A stretch of DNA of 64,000 bases from Aurantiacibacter atlanticus (lineage in GTDB: Bacteria > Pseudomonadota > Alphaproteobacteria > Sphingomonadales > Sphingomonadaceae). The DNA lies in the NCBI RefSeq assembly GCF_001077815.2, contig NZ_CP011310.1, positions 682,001 to 746,000 on the forward strand, in the 5' to 3' direction. The notes beneath the pieces are model-generated. The model searched no databases. It saw only the letters and a list, made by a program, of their open reading frames with translations, and was not told the DNA's origin. Of this stretch, positions 9,839 through 23,387 are shown one piece after another (position 1 is the first letter of the stretch; the number at the start of each line of letters is the position of its first letter). Both the position numbers and the translations under genes were made by a program.

Positions 9839-9970
9839 TCAGGCAAGCACGGTCGCGCTGATGGTTGGGCCATGCGAATCGGCGGGAATAGTCGTGATGG
9901 CGGCAAGGCTACTTAGCGTAAGGATCAATGCGGACAGAGCGGCGGTGGTGTGGGTCAAAAAACGTGCCAT
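9839..9970 (-). CDS. 43-aa small membrane or exported peptide
   Basis: An open frame ATG 9970 to TGA 9839 with an AAGGAG site 8 nt upstream. It starts M-A-R-F-L-T-H-T-T and continues as one hydrophobic segment (A-A-L-S-A-L-I-L-T-L-S-S-L-A-A) with a short polar tail ending V-L-A. It could be a single-span membrane peptide or a cleaved secreted peptide. It is the first frame after a near-consensus promoter and precedes the DUF2975 and HTH genes, so it is probably translated. No known family is recognised. Confidence 0.6.
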   Translation of the reverse strand: MARFLTHTTAALSALILTLSSLAAITTIPADSHGPTISATVLA

Positions 9971-9993
9971 TTATCGATCTCCTTGATTGGCGA

Positions 9994-10065
9994 TATTGAT
10001 ATTCAATAAGAGAGTCGGAATTTATTGTCAATCAATAATATTGAAAAACGATATGTATCTTATCG
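9994..10065 (-). promoter_or_regulatory. Near-consensus promoter with TATTGA palindromic operators
   Basis: On the minus strand TTGACA (10031-10026), 17 nt, TATTGA (10008-10003) forms a strong sigma-70 promoter. TATTGA-N3-TCAATA (9994-10008) overlaps the -10. TCAATA-A-TATTGA (10032-10044) abuts the -35, with centres 37 bp apart. A third inverted repeat, CGATA-N7-TATCG, is at 10049-10065. The stretch is strikingly AT-rich for this genome. It is the likely operator of the HTH gene at 9030-9266. Confidence 0.75.
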
Positions 10066-10092
10066 TTAAGCAGACTGAAGCGGTCTGATCAG

Positions 10093-10180
10093 GGTGACAG
10101 GGGTGACATGGTGTCACCTCGAAGAATCGCCCGAAAAGTGCGCATTTCTGCGGTTTTGAGGGGAAAGCAGAAGGGTGACA
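10093..10180. repeat. GGTGACA repeats with a short perfect hairpin
   Basis: GGTGACA occurs at 10093-10099, 10102-10108 and 10174-10180, and its complement TGTCACC at 10112-10118. The middle pair forms GGTGACA-TGG-TGTCACC, a 7-bp stem with a 3-nt loop. It lies in non-coding DNA between the HTH cassette and the rpoB promoter, where no gene is seen (10181-10323). Confidence 0.5.
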
Positions 10181-10323
10181 CATCTGGATTTAAACGCCAT
10201 CATATGTCCCAGAATGATTTGTGAAATTGACGGTGTAGAAAATTGCCTGGGCGAGGGGCGTGTAGGAAAGCGGCGCGCCATGCGGGCGGCTGACAGCCGA
10301 GATCACGGCGTGCTCGCGCCCCA

Positions 10324-10352
10324 TTGACCCACGGCTACGTCCCTCCTATATG
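10324..10352 (+). promoter_or_regulatory. Promoter of rpoBC
   Basis: TTGACC (10324-10329), 17-nt spacer, TATATG (10347-10352). Transcription from about 10359 gives a leader of roughly 225 nt before rpoB. The leader includes a GGGGC/GCCCC pairing (about 10396-10421) and the 18-bp repeat copy at 10453-10470. No rplJL genes precede rpoB on this strand, so it needs its own promoter. Confidence 0.65.
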
Positions 10353-10583
10353 CTACGCTCAATCGGTGAGTTTCGAGCAAGGTGTGCCTTACGCGGGGGC
10401 ACGACCCAGGAAGGAAGCCCCGGTTCCCGTGAGATGATCGAATCAAGGCTGCGAGGGCGGTGCCGCAAGGCGCGTGCTTCAATCGTGGCTTTTTGCGCGT
10501 CTCACGCTTCCCCGCTCGACACGAAATTTCCTGCAATGGCGATCATGCTGTTGCGACATGCGAAGAAAAGGCCTGTCCACCCT

Positions 10584-13500
10584 ATGGCGACCCAACCGAA
10601 GGCTCCGGCACCCCAGCACACTGGCGGTTCCAAGAAGAAGCGCATCCGCAAGATTTTCGGCGACATCCACGAAGCGGTGGAAATGCCCAATCTGATCGAG
10701 GTGCAGCGCGAAAGCTATGAGCAGTTCCTACGCTCCGACCCTTCGATTGATTATGTCTCCGGCCTTGAAAAGACGCTGCGCAGCGTGTTCCCGATCCGCG
10801 ATTTCGCGGGCACGGCGGAACTCGATTTCGTGCATTACGAGCTCGAAGATCCCAAATACGACACGACCGAATGCCGCCAGCGCGGCATCACCTATGCGGC
10901 GCCGATGAAGGTGACGCTGCGCCTGATCGTTTTCGAAGTCGATCAGGAGACCGAAACCCGTTCGGTGCTCGATATCAAGGAGCAGGACGTGTATATGGGC
11001 GACATGCCGCTCATGACGTCGAACGGCACTTTCATCATCAATGGCACCGAACGCGTGATCGTCAGCCAGATGCACCGTTCGCCCGGTGTCCTGTTCGACC
11101 ATGATCGCGGCAAGACCCACTCGTCGGGCAAGTTCCTGTTCGCCGCTCGCGTCATTCCCTATCGCGGTTCATGGCTGGATTTCGAATTTGACGCCAAGGA
11201 CATCGTCAACGTCCGTATTGACCGCAAGCGCAAGCTGCCGGTCACAGCGCTGCTTTATGCACTCGGCCTCGATAGTGAAGAGATCCTCGACCACTTTTAC
11301 GACACCGTCACCTGGAAGCGTTCGGGTGGCAAGAAGGGTGGCGAAGGTTGGGAAATCCCCTTCGTCGCCGAACAATGGCGCGGTGCCAAGCCGGCCTTCG
11401 CGCTGGTCGACGCCAAGACGGGCGAGGAAGTCTTTCCCGCCGGCCAGAAAGTCAGCCCGCGTGCTGCCAATAAGGCTGAAAAGGATGGCCTGACCTCACT
11501 GTTGATCCCGACCGAGGAAATCTTCGGTCGTTATGCCAGCGTCGACATGATCGACGAAAAGACGGGTCGCATCTACATCGAGGCGGGCGAGGAAGTATCG
11601 CCGGAAAATCTCGAAAAGATCGATGCTGCCGGCATCGATCAGCTGGTCCTGCTTGATATCGATCATGTCACGACCGGCCCGTGGATGCGCAACACCATGG
11701 ATGTCGACAAGGCCGAAAACCGCGAGGAAGGCCTTGAATCGATTTACAAGGTCATGCGTCCGGGTGAGCCGCCAACCAAGGAAACAGCAGAGGCACTGTT
11801 CGAAGGCCTGTTCTTCGATAGTGAACGCTATGATCTTTCCGCCGTTGGCCGTGTGAAGCTCAACATGCGTCTCGAACTTGATGCCGAAGACACCGTCACT
11901 ACGCTGCGTAAGGAAGATATCCTCGCTGTGGTCAAGGAACTTGTCGACCTGAAGGATGGCAAGGGCGAAGTTGACGACATTGATAATCTCGGCAACCGCC
12001 GCGTGCGTTCCGTGGGTGAGCTGCTGGAAAACCAGTATCGCGTCGGCCTGCTGCGCATGGAGCGCGCCGTGAAGGAGCGGATGAGCAGCGTGGACGTGTC
12101 CACTGTGATGCCGAACGATCTCATCAACGCCAAGCCCGCCGTGGCTGCTGTTCGTGAATTCTTCGGCTCCAGCCAGCTTTCGCAATTCATGGACCAGACC
12201 AATCCGCTGTCCGAAGTCACCCACAAGCGCCGCGTCTCTGCGCTCGGCCCGGGCGGCCTAACGCGTGAACGTGCAGGCTTTGAAGTGCGCGACGTTCATC
12301 CCACGCACTATGGTCGTATCTGCCCGATTGAAACACCTGAAGGCCCGAACATCGGCCTGATCAATTCGCTTTCCACCTTCGCCCGCGTCAATAAATATGG
12401 CTTCATTGAAACGCCATATCGTGCGGTAACGGATGGCAAGGTGACAGGTGAGGTGAATTACCTCTCCGCCATGGAAGAACAGAAGCACACTGTTGCGCAG
12501 GCATCTGCCGATACTGATGGAGATGGCAAGTTCGTCGAAGAGCTTGTCTCGGCCCGTCAGAATGGCGAGTTCGTGATGAGCCCGTCCGAACAGGTCACGC
12601 TGATGGACGTTTCGCCTAAGCAGCTTGTCTCGGTTGCAGCATCGCTCATTCCGTTCCTGGAAAACGATGACGCCAACCGCGCATTGATGGGTTCCAACAT
12701 GCAGCGCCAGGCGGTGCCGCTGGTGAAAGCCGAAGCGCCGTTTGTCGGCACTGGCATGGAAGAAACCGTGGCGCGCGATTCGGGCGCTGCGATTGGTGCG
12801 GCCCGTGGCGGCGTGGTCGACCAGGTCGATGCGACGCGTATCGTTATCCGGGCATCGGGTGAGGTCGATGCGACCAATCCGGGCGTGGATATTTACACAC
12901 TGCAAAAATTCCAGCGCAGCAACCAGAACACCTGCATCAATCAGCGTCCGCTGGTGAAGGTAGGCGATGTGGTGCAGCAGGGCGATATCATCGCTGACGG
13001 TCCCTCGACCGATCTGGGCGAACTGGCACTGGGCCGTAACAGCCTTGTCGCCTTCATGCCCTGGAACGGCTATAATTACGAGGATAGCATCCTCATTTCC
13101 GAACGCATCGTGAAGGACGACGTCTTCACCTCGATCCACATCGAGGAGTTTGAAGTCATGGCCCGCGATACCAAGCTCGGCCCTGAAGACATCACCCGTG
13201 ACATTCCCAATGTCGGCGAGGAAGCGCTGCGCAACCTCGACGAAGCGGGCATCGTCTATATCGGTGCAGAGGTGCATCCGGGTGACATTCTGGCAGGCAA
13301 GATCACGCCCAAGGGCGAAAGCCCCATGACGCCGGAAGAAAAGCTGCTTCGCGCCATCTTCGGTGAAAAAGCCAGTGACGTGCGCGACACCTCGCTCCGC
13401 CTGCCGCCCGGCGTTGCCGGAACGGTGGTCGAAGTTCGTGTCTTCAACCGTCATGGTATCGAGATCGACGATCGTACCCGTGCCATCCAGAACGAGGAAA

Positions 13501-14777
13501 TCGAACGCCTCAAAAAGGATAGCGAGGATGAACGCGCGATTCTGAACCGCGCGACCTATAACCGTCTTCGTGAAATGCTGGTCGGCCAGACTGCCAGCGC
13601 AGCGCCCAAGGGCGTGAAGAAGGGCTCGGAGATCACCGACGAGGTGCTCGATACGGTGGACCGCATCGAATGGTTCAAATTCGCCGTTGCCGATGACAAC
13701 ATGCAGGCCCAGCTCGAAGCTGTGAAGGGCCAGTATGACGAGGCCGTCAAGGCGATCAAGGACAAGTACGAGGATCGCAAGGAAAAGCTGGAGCGCGGTG
13801 ACGAGCTGGCTCCCGGCGTGCTCAAGATGGTCAAGGTCTTTGTTGCGGTGAAGCGCAAGCTGCAGCCGGGTGACAAGATGGCTGGCCGCCACGGCAATAA
13901 GGGCGTGATCTCGCGCATCCTGCCGATGGAAGACATGCCTTTCATGGAAGATGGCACTCCGGTCGATCTGGTGCTCAATCCGCTGGGCGTGCCTTCGCGC
14001 ATGAACGTGGGTCAGATCTTTGAAACCCATCTGGGTTTCGCGGCTCGCGGCCTTGGCATGCAGATCGCCGAACAGCTTGACGAATGGCGTGCATCCAACC
14101 CCGATGCGATAGCGGGCAAGCCGCCCGCTGCGCTGGTGGACAAGCTGAAGGATGTCTATGGCGAGAATTATTACGCCGATATCGACAGCCGTAGCGGAGC
14201 AGAAATCGCTGAACTGGCGGGCAATCTGCGCACAGGCGTGCCGATGGGCACCCCGGTCTTCGATGGCGCGCGTGAAGGCGATGTCACGGACATGCTGCTG
14301 AAGGCGGGCTATGATTCATCGGGCCAGTCCACGCTGTATGACGGGCGCACCGGTGAGGCGTTTGACCGTAAGGTGACGGTGGGCATTATCTACATGCTCA
14401 AGCTGCACCACCTGGTCGACGACAAGATCCATGCCCGTTCTATAGGCCCGTATTCGCTTGTTACCCAGCAGCCGCTGGGCGGTAAGGCGCAATTCGGCGG
14501 ACAGCGTTTCGGCGAAATGGAAGTCTGGGCGCTGCAGGCCTACGGCGCGGCTTACACCTTGCAGGAAATGCTGACGGTGAAATCCGATGACGTGGTTGGC
14601 CGTACCAAGGTCTATGAAGCGATCGTCAAGGGTGACGATACCTTCGAAGCGGGCATTCCGGAAAGCTTCAACGTGCTCGTCAAGGAAATGCGCTCGCTTG
14701 GCCTCAACGTCGAACTCACCAGCCTTAATGATGGTGAGGAAGGCGAGGACGGCTTCGGCCAGATCGCTGCTGAATAA
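10584..14777 (+). CDS. rpoB: DNA-directed RNA polymerase subunit beta
   Basis: The start at 10584 gives 1397 residues. It begins M-A-T-Q-P-K and soon reaches [10 protein letters not shown], the normal alphaproteobacterial N-terminus. The in-frame extension to 10350 runs through the leader and is rejected. The rifampicin-pocket region is intact (F-M-D-Q-T-N-P-L-S, then [13 protein letters not shown]). The late [12 protein letters not shown] motif at the active centre is also present. It forms the catalytic core with beta'. rpoC follows after 83 nt. Confidence 0.98.
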   Translation: MATQPKAPAPQHTGGSKKKRIRKIFGDIHEAVEMPNLIEVQRESYEQFLRSDPSIDYVSGLEKTLRSVFPIRDFAGTAELDFVHYELEDPKYDTTECRQRGITYAAPMKVTLRLIVFEVDQETETRSVLDIKEQDVYMGDMPLMTSNGTFIINGTERVIVSQMHRSPGVLFDHDRGKTHSSGKFLFAARVIPYRGSWLDFEFDAKDIVNVRIDRKRKLPVTALLYALGLDSEEILDHFYDTVTWKRSGGKKGGEGWEIPFVAEQWRGAKPAFALVDAKTGEEVFPAGQKVSPRAANKAEKDGLTSLLIPTEEIFGRYASVDMIDEKTGRIYIEAGEEVSPENLEKIDAAGIDQLVLLDIDHVTTGPWMRNTMDVDKAENREEGLESIYKVMRPGEPPTKETAEALFEGLFFDSERYDLSAVGRVKLNMRLELDAEDTVTTLRKEDILAVVKELVDLKDGKGEVDDIDNLGNRRVRSVGELLENQYRVGLLRMERAVKERMSSVDVSTVMPNDLINAKPAVAAVREFFGSSQLSQFMDQTNPLSEVTHKRRVSALGPGGLTRERAGFEVRDVHPTHYGRICPIETPEGPNIGLINSLSTFARVNKYGFIETPYRAVTDGKVTGEVNYLSAMEEQKHTVAQASADTDGDGKFVEELVSARQNGEFVMSPSEQVTLMDVSPKQLVSVAASLIPFLENDDANRALMGSNMQRQAVPLVKAEAPFVGTGMEETVARDSGAAIGAARGGVVDQVDATRIVIRASGEVDATNPGVDIYTLQKFQRSNQNTCINQRPLVKVGDVVQQGDIIADGPSTDLGELALGRNSLVAFMPWNGYNYEDSILISERIVKDDVFTSIHIEEFEVMARDTKLGPEDITRDIPNVGEEALRNLDEAGIVYIGAEVHPGDILAGKITPKGESPMTPEEKLLRAIFGEKASDVRDTSLRLPPGVAGTVVEVRVFNRHGIEIDDRTRAIQNEEIERLKKDSEDERAILNRATYNRLREMLVGQTASAAPKGVKKGSEITDEVLDTVDRIEWFKFAVADDNMQAQLEAVKGQYDEAVKAIKDKYEDRKEKLERGDELAPGVLKMVKVFVAVKRKLQPGDKMAGRHGNKGVISRILPMEDMPFMEDGTPVDLVLNPLGVPSRMNVGQIFETHLGFAARGLGMQIAEQLDEWRASNPDAIAGKPPAALVDKLKDVYGENYYADIDSRSGAEIAELAGNLRTGVPMGTPVFDGAREGDVTDMLLKAGYDSSGQSTLYDGRTGEAFDRKVTVGIIYMLKLHHLVDDKIHARSIGPYSLVTQQPLGGKAQFGGQRFGEMEVWALQAYGAAYTLQEMLTVKSDDVVGRTKVYEAIVKGDDTFEAGIPESFNVLVKEMRSLGLNVELTSLNDGEEGEDGFGQIAAE

Positions 14778-14860
14778 CAGGGGTCGGCGGCCCCAAGCCT
14801 GAAAAGACCCGGCCGCCTCCCCTCCAACCCCTGTTGATCCCCCTAAGGGAAGTGTCAAAA

Positions 14861-19294
<4,434 letters not shown>

Positions 19295-19322
19295 GCTCCC
19301 TGCATCTTGCGGCACTTTGAAG

Positions 19323-19356
19323 AGGCCCCGAAGGATCGCTCCTTCGGGGCCTTTTT
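19323..19356 (+). terminator. Rho-independent terminator of rpoBC
   Basis: AGGCCCCGAAGGA (19323-19335) pairs perfectly with TCCTTCGGGGCCT (19340-19352) around a four-base loop, followed by five Ts. The loop-proximal AGGATCGCTCC is the same as in the groEL terminator. Confidence 0.95.
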
Positions 19357-19393
19357 CTGGTCGATGCATTATTGCAGGTGAAGGAGACAAAGG

Positions 19394-20212
19394 ATGCGTT
19401 CCCCCAGCGGAATGATCACAGCCACGCTTTCTGCTTTGGCCCTGATCGGCTGTTCGCCGCCGACAGGCGAAACGAAGCTGCCGACCGGCGTCAAAACCGT
19501 CGAGGTGCCAAGTGACAGCATTCTTGGAGAATATGTGGTGGTCCAGATTGATGGTGCGCCGCCGCTTATCAATATTGACGGATATCAGCCGATGATCACC
19601 ATTGGTCCTCAGCGAATTCACTTCCAGTCGCAATGCATCTTTGCCGACTGGGAATGGTCGCGCACAGGCGATGTGATTGAGGCAGAGCCACGGCACGATC
19701 CAGGCTTCGCCATGTGCGAGCGCGGTCTTGCTCCGGGTGAAATTGCGATTCAGGACGCCTTTGCGTCACTCGAACAGATCGAGCGTGAAACCGCTGGCGC
19801 ATTGATCGTGACAGGCTCTGGCCATCGGCTCGAATTGCAGCGTGCGCCTTCGTTGCCTGCAATCGCCAGCCTTGTGGGTGAATGGCGCGTGGCGGGCATA
19901 GATGGCCAGTCGCTCGATGAACCCCATGGTATCGCGTTAAGCGCGAACGAGGAAGAAATCTGGTGGGCGCCGCGCTGCGCAGGAATGATCTACAGCTACA
20001 AGATAGATGACACGGATTTCGCCACAGGCCCGCGCACCAGCCAACCGCCTGCCGATACGCGCACTCCGCCTCCTGTCTGCACGATCGGTCTGCCGCCGCG
20101 CTTGATCGATGTCACGCGCGTGCTGGATCAGGCGGAGCGGATCGGAAGGACGCCGGAAAACGGCGTACGTATCTCGGGAGGCGGTCGCTCGCTCACCCTG
20201 TTCTCGCAATAG
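19394..20212 (+). CDS. Lipoprotein with META/HslJ-like repeats, function unknown
   Basis: 272 residues with a lipoprotein signal (L-A-L-I-G-C, Cys 20) and an AAGGAG-type site upstream. The mature part seems to have two similar halves. Each contains a phrase like G-E-Y-V-V-V-Q-I-D-G or G-E-W-R-V-A-G-I-D-G, followed later by W and C residues, which resembles META/HslJ domains. Such proteins are envelope lipoproteins of unclear role. The assignment is from motif shape only. It is transcribed away from rpoC after a strong terminator. Confidence 0.6.
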   Translation: MRSPSGMITATLSALALIGCSPPTGETKLPTGVKTVEVPSDSILGEYVVVQIDGAPPLINIDGYQPMITIGPQRIHFQSQCIFADWEWSRTGDVIEAEPRHDPGFAMCERGLAPGEIAIQDAFASLEQIERETAGALIVTGSGHRLELQRAPSLPAIASLVGEWRVAGIDGQSLDEPHGIALSANEEEIWWAPRCAGMIYSYKIDDTDFATGPRTSQPPADTRTPPPVCTIGLPPRLIDVTRVLDQAERIGRTPENGVRISGGGRSLTLFSQ

Positions 20213-20258
20213 GGGAGGCGAGCCGGGATATGCGCGGATTGGCGCACGCCTTTTCCCG

Positions 20259-21335
20259 TCACTCAACAGCACCGGAAAACGGCGCCGATGGTCCCATGAC
20301 GAGGCGCGAGAATGATACTTGCGCGTAATCGCCATTGGCCTTGTCAATTGCCCAGTTGCCAGTGCCGTCGCAGCCCGCATACCAGAACCCTTCCGAGGTC
20401 CTGGTTGAACACTGATTATACGCGCTGGCCTTGAAATAGAGCGAATCGCCGCCGTAGCCCTGCGGATTGTCTTTCTCGTCCACGCCCTGCACCAGGCTGA
20501 TCGCATGGCTCACGGCGCCAAGGCGTTCACTGGTGAATGTCACATACATCGTATTGCGGTGGACATTGATTTCATAGGTGAATTACTCACCCAGAGAGTT
20601 GCCGTTTTCGCCCGGATCTTCGGCATTGTCCCAGATGTTTTCCCATCCCGGAACGGCGATGTCACTGCGATCGGGATTGTCGCGCGCCAGATTGCGTTCA
20701 TAGGTCCAGAAGACCGATCCTGTGTCTTGACCGGGAAATTTCTTGTAATAGATCTTGATCGGTTCGTTACCATAGCCAAAGCCGCTGCTGGTATCGTTAT
20801 AGCCCACGGCGTAGATTTGCCCGACAACCACGGAATAGGCCGGGTTGCGATCGGGGTATTGCGTTTTCACCGCCACCTGATCAACGCTGACCGCGGCTTC
20901 CAGCCTGCCGCCTACCGAGCCGAATTTATGGGAATCGCGCCGCGCTTCGACAGCGAAATTATTGCCGCCGCCATGCGTGCCGATGCGGGTGCTGGTGCCG
21001 CGCAGCATCTGGCGCAGTTCGCTACGCGTATTGCTTGATCCCGAAGTGGTCGTCGCGCGGTTAGGCGCGGTGAAAACCATGTCACCTTCTGCATTGAGGT
21101 AAAAGAAATCAGGATGTGAAAAATCCTGTATATCGCCCACATCCACTTCATCCACCCGCCCGTCATCATCGCCATCAATCGGCAGGGTGATCTTCCAATA
21201 GGAAAGATCGAATGCACTGCCCGGCGGGGGAGTGTCCTGCGGACCTGCCAGTACGGCGGCGGGTAATCCGACCAGGCATGATGCAGCGATGGCGGATCTG
21301 GTAAGCAAGCTTGCCAGGATATTGGTCTTTCCCAT
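20259..21335 (-). pseudogene. Polysaccharide lyase family 7 (alginate lyase) gene with an in-frame stop
   Basis: The first part (from 21335; M-G-K-T-N-I-L, signal peptide to about A-V-L-A-G) carries PL7 features: S-Y-W-K-I-T-L-P, the substrate-binding R-S-E-L-R and V-V-G-Q-I-Y. It stops at TAA (20583-20585) right after S-L-G-E. The same frame then continues F-T-Y-E-I-N-V ... M-Y-V-T-F-T-S-E-R-L and S-L-Y-F-K-A-S-A-Y-N-Q, the conserved PL7 C-terminus, to 20259. One GAA-to-TAA change would explain the break. The truncated product lacks the Y-F-K-A-x-x-Y-N strand that completes the active cleft, so it is probably inactive. An alternative start is at 21368. Confidence 0.85.
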
Positions 21336-21486
21336 TAGTCTGCTTCTTAGGTATGATATCCTATTCATGCTGAATGCCAAGCAACACAATTGGCCGCGCC
21401 TACCCAGCGTGCGTTTCGGTGCAGAATGAAGAAGGAGCGCGAGCGAAAATCTTTCCATGCGCAACACGCTCGGCTATCGGCGGGCG

Positions 21487-22809
21487 ATGGACACGATCAC
21501 CCGCTTCGCCCCATCGCCCACGGGCCGCCTGCATGTCGGCAATATCCGCACCGCGCTCCATAATTGGATGCTCGCCCGAAAGGCAGGCGGGCGTTTCATG
21601 TTGCGAATAGACGATACCGATGCAGAGCGTAGCGAGGAACATTTCGTCGATGCGGTCAGGGCTGATCTGGCATGGCTCGGGCTTGAGGCAGATGGCGAGG
21701 AACGTCAGTCTGCTCGCCTGGCGCTGTATGAGGATGCTTTTCAGAAGTTGAAGGATGCAGGCCGAGTCTATCCCGCTTTCGAAACACAGCAGGAACTGGA
21801 GCTCAAGCGCAAGATCCAGCTGGGGCGCGGGCTTCCGCCGATCTATGACCGCGCCGCCCTGAAATTGACTGAAGAGGAGCGTGCAGCAAATCAAGCTGCC
21901 GGGCTGGCTCCACACTGGCGTTTCCGGCTTGATCATGAAGAGGCGATCGGCTGGGATGATGGCGTACGCGGGGCGCAGAAATTCGATGCAGCCCAGCTTT
22001 CCGATCCTGTCATCCGCCGCGCCGATGGATCATGGCTCTATATGCTGCCCAGCGCCGTCGACGATATCGATATGGGCATCACCGATGTGCTGCGCGGCGA
22101 AGACCATGTGTCCAACACGGCAGTGCAGGTCCAGATGTTCACGGCATTGGGAGCGACCCCTCCGGCTTTTGCGCATGAGGCGCTGCTGGTCGGACGCGAG
22201 GGCAAATTGTCCAAGCGACTGGGATCCCTGGGCTGTGATGCATTTCGCGAACGCGACATGGAGCCAGAAGCGCTGGTGGCATTGCTGGCACGGTTGGGCA
22301 CGTCCCTGCCAGTGGAGCCGATTGCGCAACGCCAGCCGCTGATCGACAGTTTCGATCTTGCCACATTTGGCCGGGCGCCTGCCAAATTCGACGATGCCGA
22401 GCTGGAGCGGGTGAACACCGCCATAGTCCACCAGATGAATTATGCCGATGTCAGCGATCGGCTGCCCGCAGGCATGGACGAGGCCGGATGGCACGCCATA
22501 CGCCCCAATGTGGGGACAGTGGGCGAAGCCGCAAAATGGTGGGCTCTTGTCACAGGCCCCATCAAGCAACCCTCATTTTCAGCAGAGGATCGCGCTTTTC
22601 TGGCCGAAGCCGCGCAGCAGCTTGAGTGGGGAGACAATCCGTGGGCGAAGCTTACAACCCGTCTGAAGGAAAGCACCGGTCGAAAGGGTAAGGCGCTGTT
22701 CCTGCCGCTGCGTCAGGCGCTGACCGGCATGGACCACGGGCCCGACATGGCGGAATTGCTGCCGCTCATGGGCGAGCAAGAGGCGCGCGCGCGGTTGGCT
22801 GAGGCCTGA
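21487..22809 (+). CDS. gltX: Glutamate--tRNA ligase
   Basis: 440 residues from ATG 21487, chosen because family members begin just before R-F-A-P-S-P-T-G. A start at 21457 would add ten residues. The class I signature P-T-G-R-L-H-V-G-N (HIGH) is at residues 11-19 and the KMSKS equivalent is K-L-S-K-R. The protein charges tRNA-Glu (and in many alphaproteobacteria tRNA-Gln) with glutamate. Alphaproteobacteria often carry two gltX genes, and this one cannot be assigned to either role from the window alone. Confidence 0.95.
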   Translation: MDTITRFAPSPTGRLHVGNIRTALHNWMLARKAGGRFMLRIDDTDAERSEEHFVDAVRADLAWLGLEADGEERQSARLALYEDAFQKLKDAGRVYPAFETQQELELKRKIQLGRGLPPIYDRAALKLTEEERAANQAAGLAPHWRFRLDHEEAIGWDDGVRGAQKFDAAQLSDPVIRRADGSWLYMLPSAVDDIDMGITDVLRGEDHVSNTAVQVQMFTALGATPPAFAHEALLVGREGKLSKRLGSLGCDAFRERDMEPEALVALLARLGTSLPVEPIAQRQPLIDSFDLATFGRAPAKFDDAELERVNTAIVHQMNYADVSDRLPAGMDEAGWHAIRPNVGTVGEAAKWWALVTGPIKQPSFSAEDRAFLAEAAQQLEWGDNPWAKLTTRLKESTGRKGKALFLPLRQALTGMDHGPDMAELLPLMGEQEARARLAEA

Positions 22810-22812
22810 TCT

Positions 22813-23157
22813 TCAGGCGCGAAGCGGCCTAGGCGTGCGATCCATCAGCCAGATCGAAACTGCTAGCGGCAGCAGGGAAACTATGCCGAAAACCGGATAA
22901 CCCGAGGCAAAGATGAATAGGCTGGACAGGGCAAACCCTGCGGCGATCATCAGCAATCCGGCTTTCCGTATGCGCGGTATCATGCATATCAGCGCCCCAC
23001 CGGCCTGCAAAATGCCGAAGGGAAGAAGCCAATTCAGATTGATTCCCAGCCCTGAATAGAACGCAATTTCGTCCGGCGCATGGGTCAATTTGGCGAAACC
23101 GGCCGCAAGACTGAGCAGGGCAAGAAGCACCAGCACGACTGCTTTAAAGACTTTCAT
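22813..23157 (-). CDS. DoxX-like small membrane protein
   Basis: 114 residues from ATG 23157 with an AGGGG ribosome binding site; the frame extends upstream without support. Four hydrophobic helices are predicted, with D-E-I-A-F-Y-S-G-L-G-I between TM1 and TM2, a pattern seen in DoxX/MauE-like proteins. Their role is unclear, perhaps redox or membrane stress. It converges on gltX, with 3 nt between the stops. Confidence 0.65.
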   Translation of the reverse strand: MKVFKAVVLVLLALLSLAAGFAKLTHAPDEIAFYSGLGINLNWLLPFGILQAGGALICMIPRIRKAGLLMIAAGFALSSLFIFASGYPVFGIVSLLPLAVSIWLMDRTPRPLRA

Positions 23158-23347
23158 CAACGCAACCCCTGAAACGTTTTGGCTTATAATTGCCACTGTT
23201 ACGCCATTATGGGACCAAGGTGGTGTCAGACGCAACCGCTTTCGCCTTGCGCATAATGCCACTGGCCTTGCCCGACAGGCCTAATCAGCAAATTTTTCCG
23301 ACCGGCAACAATTTCGCTTGCGCACGAGGAGAAATTCACTAATCGTT

Positions 23348-23365
23348 GTGATGTTACACTATCAC
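23348..23365 (+). promoter_or_regulatory. Candidate Zur box upstream of the TonB receptor
   Basis: GTGAT-N8-ATCAC with core ATGTTACAC, 22 nt before the start codon. It resembles zinc-uptake regulator sites ([16 protein letters not shown]), but the inner bases are not fully symmetric. The downstream receptor looks like a zinc transporter, which raises the plausibility. Confidence 0.3.
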
Positions 23366-23387
23366 CTATCGGGAAATTCCTCATTTC

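Noticed and set aside
10394..10475. GGAAGGAAGC resembling the SRP RNA (ffs) tetraloop region
   Set aside because: The conserved CAGGTCC-GGAA-GGA-AGCAGC helix is not formed (CCAGGAAGG leaves a five-base loop), and the flanks do not make the long SRP hairpin. It is more likely part of the rpoB leader.
12258..14030. 590-codon minus-strand frame opposite rpoB
   Set aside because: Antisense codon-bias shadow of rpoB.
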